Assembly (NCBI RefSeq): GCF_900094585.1
Contig: NZ_FMAG01000003.1
Coordinates: 806,001-870,000 of the forward strand
Source of the DNA: Martinezella multihospitum
GTDB taxonomy: Bacteria > Pseudomonadota > Alphaproteobacteria > Rhizobiales > Rhizobiaceae
Reading direction: 5' to 3'
DNA length: 64,000 bases
Position 1 is the stretch's first letter. Each line of letters opens with the position of its first letter. Below the pieces are notes generated by a model. The model made no database searches and was not told where the DNA came from. It saw only the letters and a program-made list of their open reading frames with translations. The position numbers were made by a program, and so were the translations under genes. Shown here piece after piece: positions 60,403 to 64,000 of the stretch.

Positions 60403-61560
60403 ATGAATACGAATAACGAAGAGGGTCTGCTCTCCGGCATTCTCGTGCTTGATATGAGCCAGTTCCTTGCCGGACCGATGGCGGCCCTCAGGCTCGGCGA
60501 TCTCGGCGCGCGGATCATCAAGATCGAGCGGCCCGATGGCGGCGATCTTTGCCGCCGGCTCTATCTCAGCGACACCGAGATCGGCGGCGATTCCACGCTC
60601 TTCCACGCCATCAACCGCGGCAAGGAGAGCTTTGCCGTCAATATGAAGGATGACGGCGATCTGCAGGAACTGCGCGCGCTGATCGCCAAGGCCGACGTCA
60701 TCATCCAGAATTTCCGCCCCGGCGTCATCGAAAGGCTGGGCCTCGATTACGCCACGGTTACATCAATCAATCCCCGCATCGTCTATGGCAGCATCACCGG
60801 CTATGGCCCCGACAATGAATGGCGCCACCTCCCCGGACAGGATCTGCTGGCCCAGGCCCGCTCCGGCGTCATGTGGCTGAACGGCGAAGCGGATGACGGC
60901 CCAGTGCCGTTCGGACTTGCGGTTGCCGACATGCTGGCCGGCAACCTTCTGGTCCAGGCGATCCTCGCCGGACTGGTACGCCGCGGCGTCACCGGCCGCG
61001 GCGTGCATGTGGAGACGAGCCTTCTGGAGGCACTTGTCGATTTTCAGTTCGAAGTGCTGACCACGCATCTGAACGATGGCGGCCGCCTGCCGAAAAAATC
61101 CGCCGTGCGCAATGCCCATGCCTATCTCGCCGCCCCCTACGGCGTCTATCACTGCGCCGACGGCTGGCTGGCACTGGCGATGATGCCGCTGGAAAAACTC
61201 GCGCCGCTGCTCGATCTGCCCGCGCTTGCAGACTACACGCCGGATGATGCCTTCCAGCGCCGCGACGAGATCAAAACCATGATCGCGAGCCGCCTGCAGG
61301 AAAAGACCGCTCGAGAATGGCTCGCCATGTTGGAACCCGCCGATATCTGGGCGGCGGAAGTGCTCGACTGGCCGAAATTGCTGCAAAGCGCTGCTTTCCG
61401 TAAGCTCGATATGTTGCAGACGGTGAGCCGCGACGACGGAACGTCCGTGCGCACGACGGCAAGCCCGATCCGGGTAAATGGTCTTAGAGCCAAGAATGAC
61501 TTGGCGGCGCCGACGATCGGTGGGCAATCTGAGAAGGTCAGGGCGGAGTTTCTTCGGTAA
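60403..61560 (+). CDS. CaiB/BaiF family (class III) CoA-transferase
   Basis: A 385-residue family III CoA-transferase. The N-terminal segment ILVLDMSQFLAGPMAALRLG with DLGARIIKIERPDGGD, the VIIQNFRPGVIERLGLDY segment, GSITGYGP and the catalytic Asp147 (LPGQDLLAQARSG) are all present. These enzymes move CoA between carboxylic acids via an aspartyl anhydride. It is last in the rightward arm. Donor and acceptor are unknown; a sugar-derived acid is suggested only by the neighbours. Confidence 0.9.
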   Translation: MNTNNEEGLLSGILVLDMSQFLAGPMAALRLGDLGARIIKIERPDGGDLCRRLYLSDTEIGGDSTLFHAINRGKESFAVNMKDDGDLQELRALIAKADVIIQNFRPGVIERLGLDYATVTSINPRIVYGSITGYGPDNEWRHLPGQDLLAQARSGVMWLNGEADDGPVPFGLAVADMLAGNLLVQAILAGLVRRGVTGRGVHVETSLLEALVDFQFEVLTTHLNDGGRLPKKSAVRNAHAYLAAPYGVYHCADGWLALAMMPLEKLAPLLDLPALADYTPDDAFQRRDEIKTMIASRLQEKTAREWLAMLEPADIWAAEVLDWPKLLQSAAFRKLDMLQTVSRDDGTSVRTTASPIRVNGLRAKNDLAAPTIGGQSEKVRAEFLR

Positions 61561-61593
61561 CTCATCGCGCCTCGCATTTGCTACACCCGTGAT

Positions 61594-61780
61594 ACCCCCC
61601 TCTGTCACTGTCGTGACATCTCCCCCACAAGGGGGGAGATCATTGGGGCGCATCACCAGCCCTCCCAATGACGCACGAACGGTCAGCGGATACGAGGCAA
61701 GCTATTTTGCGACGGCGGCGTCTCGGGTTACCAATCTCCCTCCTTGTGGGGGAGATGTCACGACAGTGACAGAGGGGGGT
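61594..61780. repeat. Inverted-repeat element with perfect 37-bp arms (family D)
   Basis: Arms 61594-61630 and 61744-61780 are perfect inverted copies (ends ACCCCCCTCTGTCACTG) around about 113 unrelated bases. Arms and inner boundary GTTACCAATCTCCC match the copy at 47011-47201, but the spacers differ. It fills the gap after the CoA-transferase gene. No open frame encodes a transposase. Confidence 0.82.
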
Positions 61781-61820
61781 ATCGTGGGCGCGGTAGATTC
61801 GTTCTCCCGGTTTAAAACAT

Positions 61821-61850
61821 AAAAAGGGCACCGCATCGCTGCGGCACCCC
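61821..61850 (-). terminator. Rho-independent terminator after tal
   Basis: On the minus strand GGGTGCCGCA, a short loop and TGCGGTGCCC (two GU pairs in RNA) are followed by TTTTTATG. It lies about 45 bases past the transaldolase stop. Confidence 0.7.
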
Positions 61851-61894
61851 TCGCAACTGTAATGCTTCTCTCAGACGAGAGAACCCAAACCGCC

Positions 61895-62860
61895 TCAAGC
61901 AGCAGCGAGCTGCAGCTCCTTGCTGACCATGGCGCGCAGCGTGCCGAGGTCCTTGGCGAAGGCGCGGATGCCTTCGGAGAGCTTCTCGGTTGCCATCGCG
62001 TCTTCGTTCATCATCCAGCGGAAGGTCTTTTCGTCGACGGCGATCTTTTCGACCGAGCCCTTGGGCTCCGGCGAGAGCTTGCGCTCCAGCTTGCCCTGAT
62101 CGGCAGCGAGTTCATCGAGCAGGTTCGGGCTGATCGTCAGGCGGTCGCAACCAGCCAGCGCTTCGATTTCGCCGGTGTTGCGGAAGGAGGCGCCCATGAC
62201 GATCGTCTTGATGTCATTGGCCTTGTAGTAGTGGTAGATGTCGCGAACGGAGATAACGCCCGGATCTTCCTCAGCCGTGTAGTCCTTGCCGGTCGACTTC
62301 TTGTACCAGTCGAGGATGCGGCCGACGAAGGGCGAGATCAGGAAGGCCTTGGCGTCGGCGCAGGCGATCGCCTGGGCCTTGCTGAAGAGCAGAGTCAGGT
62401 TGCAGTCGATGCCTTCCTTCTGCAGCACTTCGGCTGCACGGATGCCTTCCCAGGTGGAAGCGAGCTTGATCAGGATGCGGTCGCGCTCGATGCCGCGCTC
62501 CTTGTAGGAAGCGATGATGGCGCGGGCCTTGGCGAGCGAGGCTTCGGTGTTGAAGGAGAGGTCGGCGTCGACTTCGGTCGAGACACGGCCGGGAACGAGG
62601 CCGGAAAGCGCTGCACCGACGGAAATGGCCAGGCGGTCGGCAACGGCATGCACGACGGCTTCCGAGGCGCCGCCCTGCTTCTTGCCCCAGGCAACAGCTT
62701 CCTTGATCGCATCGGCGAACATCGGCGTGCCGAGTGCCTTCAAGACGATGGTCGGGTTGGTGGTGCAATCCACCGGCTTCAGGCGAGCGACTGCCTCGAT
62801 ATCGCCGGTATCGGCCACGACCGTCGTCATGGCGCGGAGTTGATCAAGCTTGGAAGTCAT
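61895..62860 (-). CDS. tal: Transaldolase
   Basis: A 321-residue class I transaldolase (TalB type) of the non-oxidative pentose phosphate pathway. The Schiff-base lysine K132 ([11 protein letters not shown]) is at the same position as in E. coli Tal[22 protein letters not shown] and [11 protein letters not shown] are conserved. Signals upstream of ATG 62860 include AAGGATA. It is monocistronic with its own terminator. Together with xylAB it would carry pentose carbon into central metabolism. A SorC-type regulator is divergently encoded 500 bases away. Confidence 0.96.
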   Translation of the reverse strand: MTSKLDQLRAMTTVVADTGDIEAVARLKPVDCTTNPTIVLKALGTPMFADAIKEAVAWGKKQGGASEAVVHAVADRLAISVGAALSGLVPGRVSTEVDADLSFNTEASLAKARAIIASYKERGIERDRILIKLASTWEGIRAAEVLQKEGIDCNLTLLFSKAQAIACADAKAFLISPFVGRILDWYKKSTGKDYTAEEDPGVISVRDIYHYYKANDIKTIVMGASFRNTGEIEALAGCDRLTISPNLLDELAADQGKLERKLSPEPKGSVEKIAVDEKTFRWMMNEDAMATEKLSEGIRAFAKDLGTLRAMVSKELQLAAA

Positions 62861-63362
62861 AACAGGTATCCTTGTTGAATGAGGCCCATTTGGATGGGAG
62901 ATATCGGGCGGCAGATCCGGTCTTTCGTCGGACGGGACGTGGAGGCGTCAGGGATGCAGCCTTCCTTCTCCTATGTTTCGGTAACGGGATAAAAACAGCG
63001 AAAGTTCCATTTCCGGTGAACGGCCGAGCGATGAGGAGACAACCTTGCGAAAACAAGCTTTCCACCGGCACCGGGCGCCCTATATGGCTCCCCGTCCGGT
63101 CTGGCACTTGCTCGCAGCAGCACTCGCACATTGTCCTCCTCGACTGGACAAGACCGAATTCCTCAGCGCTGACTATCAGCAATCTCGCACGGAAAAGTCA
63201 AGGACATTTGTGCAATTCGATTGACATAAGTTTCATGTCATAGAATATCGGCAGCAGAAGAGCCGATCTCGCCTGCTCCTGTCATCCGCCGTTGCCCCAT
63301 TTTCGCTTTCCGGGGTGATCATGATCCTAAAAGGCGCATGCGACAATCTTGCCGGAGGACCT
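62861..63362. other. Intergenic region between tal and the SorC-type gene
   Basis: No supportable gene in this gap of about 500 bases. The only structure of note is the promoter-operator at 63221-63249 before the regulator. Short open frames at 62872-63243 lack ribosome sites and domain features. Confidence 0.5.
63221..63249 (+). promoter_or_regulatory. Candidate promoter and operator of the SorC-type gene
   Basis: A perfect consensus -35 box TTGACA (63221-63226) with 17-base spacing to AATATC (63244-63249). Overlapping it is an inverted repeat TGACAT-N7-ATGTCA (63222-63240). This suits an autoregulated promoter in which the bound repressor covers the -35 box. Confidence 0.55.
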
Positions 63363-64000
63363 GTGGCCAAACTGAGACGCGGAACCCATACCGCCTATTC
63401 GGAAACCTCCTCCCTGAGGCTTCGCGCCGCATGGCTCTATTACAATCAGGGCCTGACGCAGAAGGACGTCGCCGAGCAGCTCGGCATCAGCCGCACCACC
63501 GTCATCCGCCTGCTTGATGAGGCCATGCGCCGCGCCGAAGTGCAGATCTGGATCACCGAAGGCATCGATGACTGCGTGGAGCTGGCCATCAAGCTCGAGC
63601 GCACCTATGGGCTCGATGAAGCCATCGTCGTTCCCGAGCCGGCCGGCGGCAATGTGAACGCACAGGCAAAGAGCGTCGGCCTGGCGCTCGGCCAGTTCCT
63701 CACGGAAGCCATCCCCGACAATTACACGATCGGCGTCGGCTGGGGCCGGACGATGACGGCTTCGCTCGCAAGCTTCCGCCCTCCCCGCCGTGACAATTGC
63801 AAGGTGGTCTCCCTGCTCGGCGGCATCGTCGCCGTCCACCAGACCAACCCGATCGATTATACCTGGCGCCTGGCCAGCCAACTCGGCGCAGAATGCTACA
63901 TGTTCCTGGCGCCGCTGCTGGTCGATTCCGTCGAGACCAAGCGCAATCTCATCGAAAAATGCGGCCTCGAGACCATCTACCGGCTGGCGGAAAACCTTGA
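63363..64000 (+). CDS. SorC/DeoR-type sugar-binding transcriptional regulator (partial)
   Basis: Only the first 212 residues are inside the window; the frame is open at the right edge. The N-terminal HTH reads RLRAAWLYYNQGLTQKDVAE then QLGISRTTVIRLLDEAMRRA, followed by a sugar-binding domain with YTIGVGWGRTMTASLASF and KVVSLLGGIVAVHQ, the SorC_sub-bind pattern (sugar-phosphate sensors such as SorC, EryD, SmoC). A GTG at 63363 with GGAGGA four bases before is one start; ATG 63321 in frame would add 14 residues. The target operon probably lies beyond the window. Confidence 0.85.
   Translation, partial: MAKLRRGTHTAYSETSSLRLRAAWLYYNQGLTQKDVAEQLGISRTTVIRLLDEAMRRAEVQIWITEGIDDCVELAIKLERTYGLDEAIVVPEPAGGNVNAQAKSVGLALGQFLTEAIPDNYTIGVGWGRTMTASLASFRPPRRDNCKVVSLLGGIVAVHQTNPIDYTWRLASQLGAECYMFLAPLLVDSVETKRNLIEKCGLETIYRLAENL

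Noticed and set aside
61594..61780. Insertion sequence
   Set aside because: Inverted ends are clear but there is no transposase gene; called a repeat element only.

Overview
The window looks like chromosomal DNA of a Rhizobium-type alphaproteobacterium (family Rhizobiaceae). The evidence is high GC coding sequence, many sugar ABC transporters each paired with a dedicated LacI, IclR or SorC-type regulator, a gltX-lysS pair, and several families of GC-rich palindromic intergenic repeats of the kind common in rhizobia. I see no rRNA or tRNA gene, CRISPR array, transposase, phage gene or plasmid function. Species assignment is inference.

Layout. 1-510: non-coding, rich in small hairpins, function unknown. 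0.5-12.7 kb: mixed housekeeping and stress genes (LysR regulator, DUF1007-NicO metal exporter pair, DUF533 protein, KDPG aldolase, CYTH-CHAD pair, FAD monooxygenase with a divergent MarR regulator, tRNA hydroxylase TrhO, a membrane GGDEF-EAL protein, an FMN reductase). 12.9-27.1 kb: sugar block with a GH1 beta-glucosidase, a ribose-type ABC transporter with a Gfo/Idh dehydrogenase and a TIM-barrel isomerase under a divergent LacI regulator, then xylA-xylB and their own LacI regulator. 27.2-32.9 kb: EmrAB-like drug efflux with a divergent TetR, an AraC-GyrI regulator and a TerC membrane protein. 33.7-41.3 kb: gltX, lysS, small hypotheticals, a LysR regulator, a DEDDh exonuclease, and an SDR with a divergent TetR. 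41.5-47.0 kb: a complete equivalent of E. coli ydcSTUV-patD (putrescine/GABA-type uptake and aminobutyraldehyde oxidation). 47.3-48.2 kb: small membrane proteins. 48.3-61.6 kb: a large two-armed catabolic locus. 61.9-64 kb: transaldolase and the start of a SorC-type regulator.

The 48.3-61.6 kb locus is the most interesting part. An IclR regulator at 58.1 kb separates a leftward arm (ABC importer, enolase-superfamily dehydratase, DUF718 mutarotase, Gfo/Idh dehydrogenase, MaoC protein, a leaderless binding-protein-like protein, SDR) from a rightward arm (COG3618 lactonase, second MaoC protein, CaiB-type CoA-transferase). Mutarotase, dehydrogenase, lactonase, acid-sugar dehydratase and SDR match the non-phosphorylative 6-deoxy-sugar (fucose/rhamnose) route step for step. 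The usual last enzyme (an FAH-family hydrolase or an aldolase) is absent, and CoA-ester-type proteins stand in its place. I propose a variant sugar-acid pathway ending through CoA chemistry; the substrate is not proven.

Regulation is unusually readable: nearly every divergent regulator-target gap holds one or two strong palindromes, listed as separate features.
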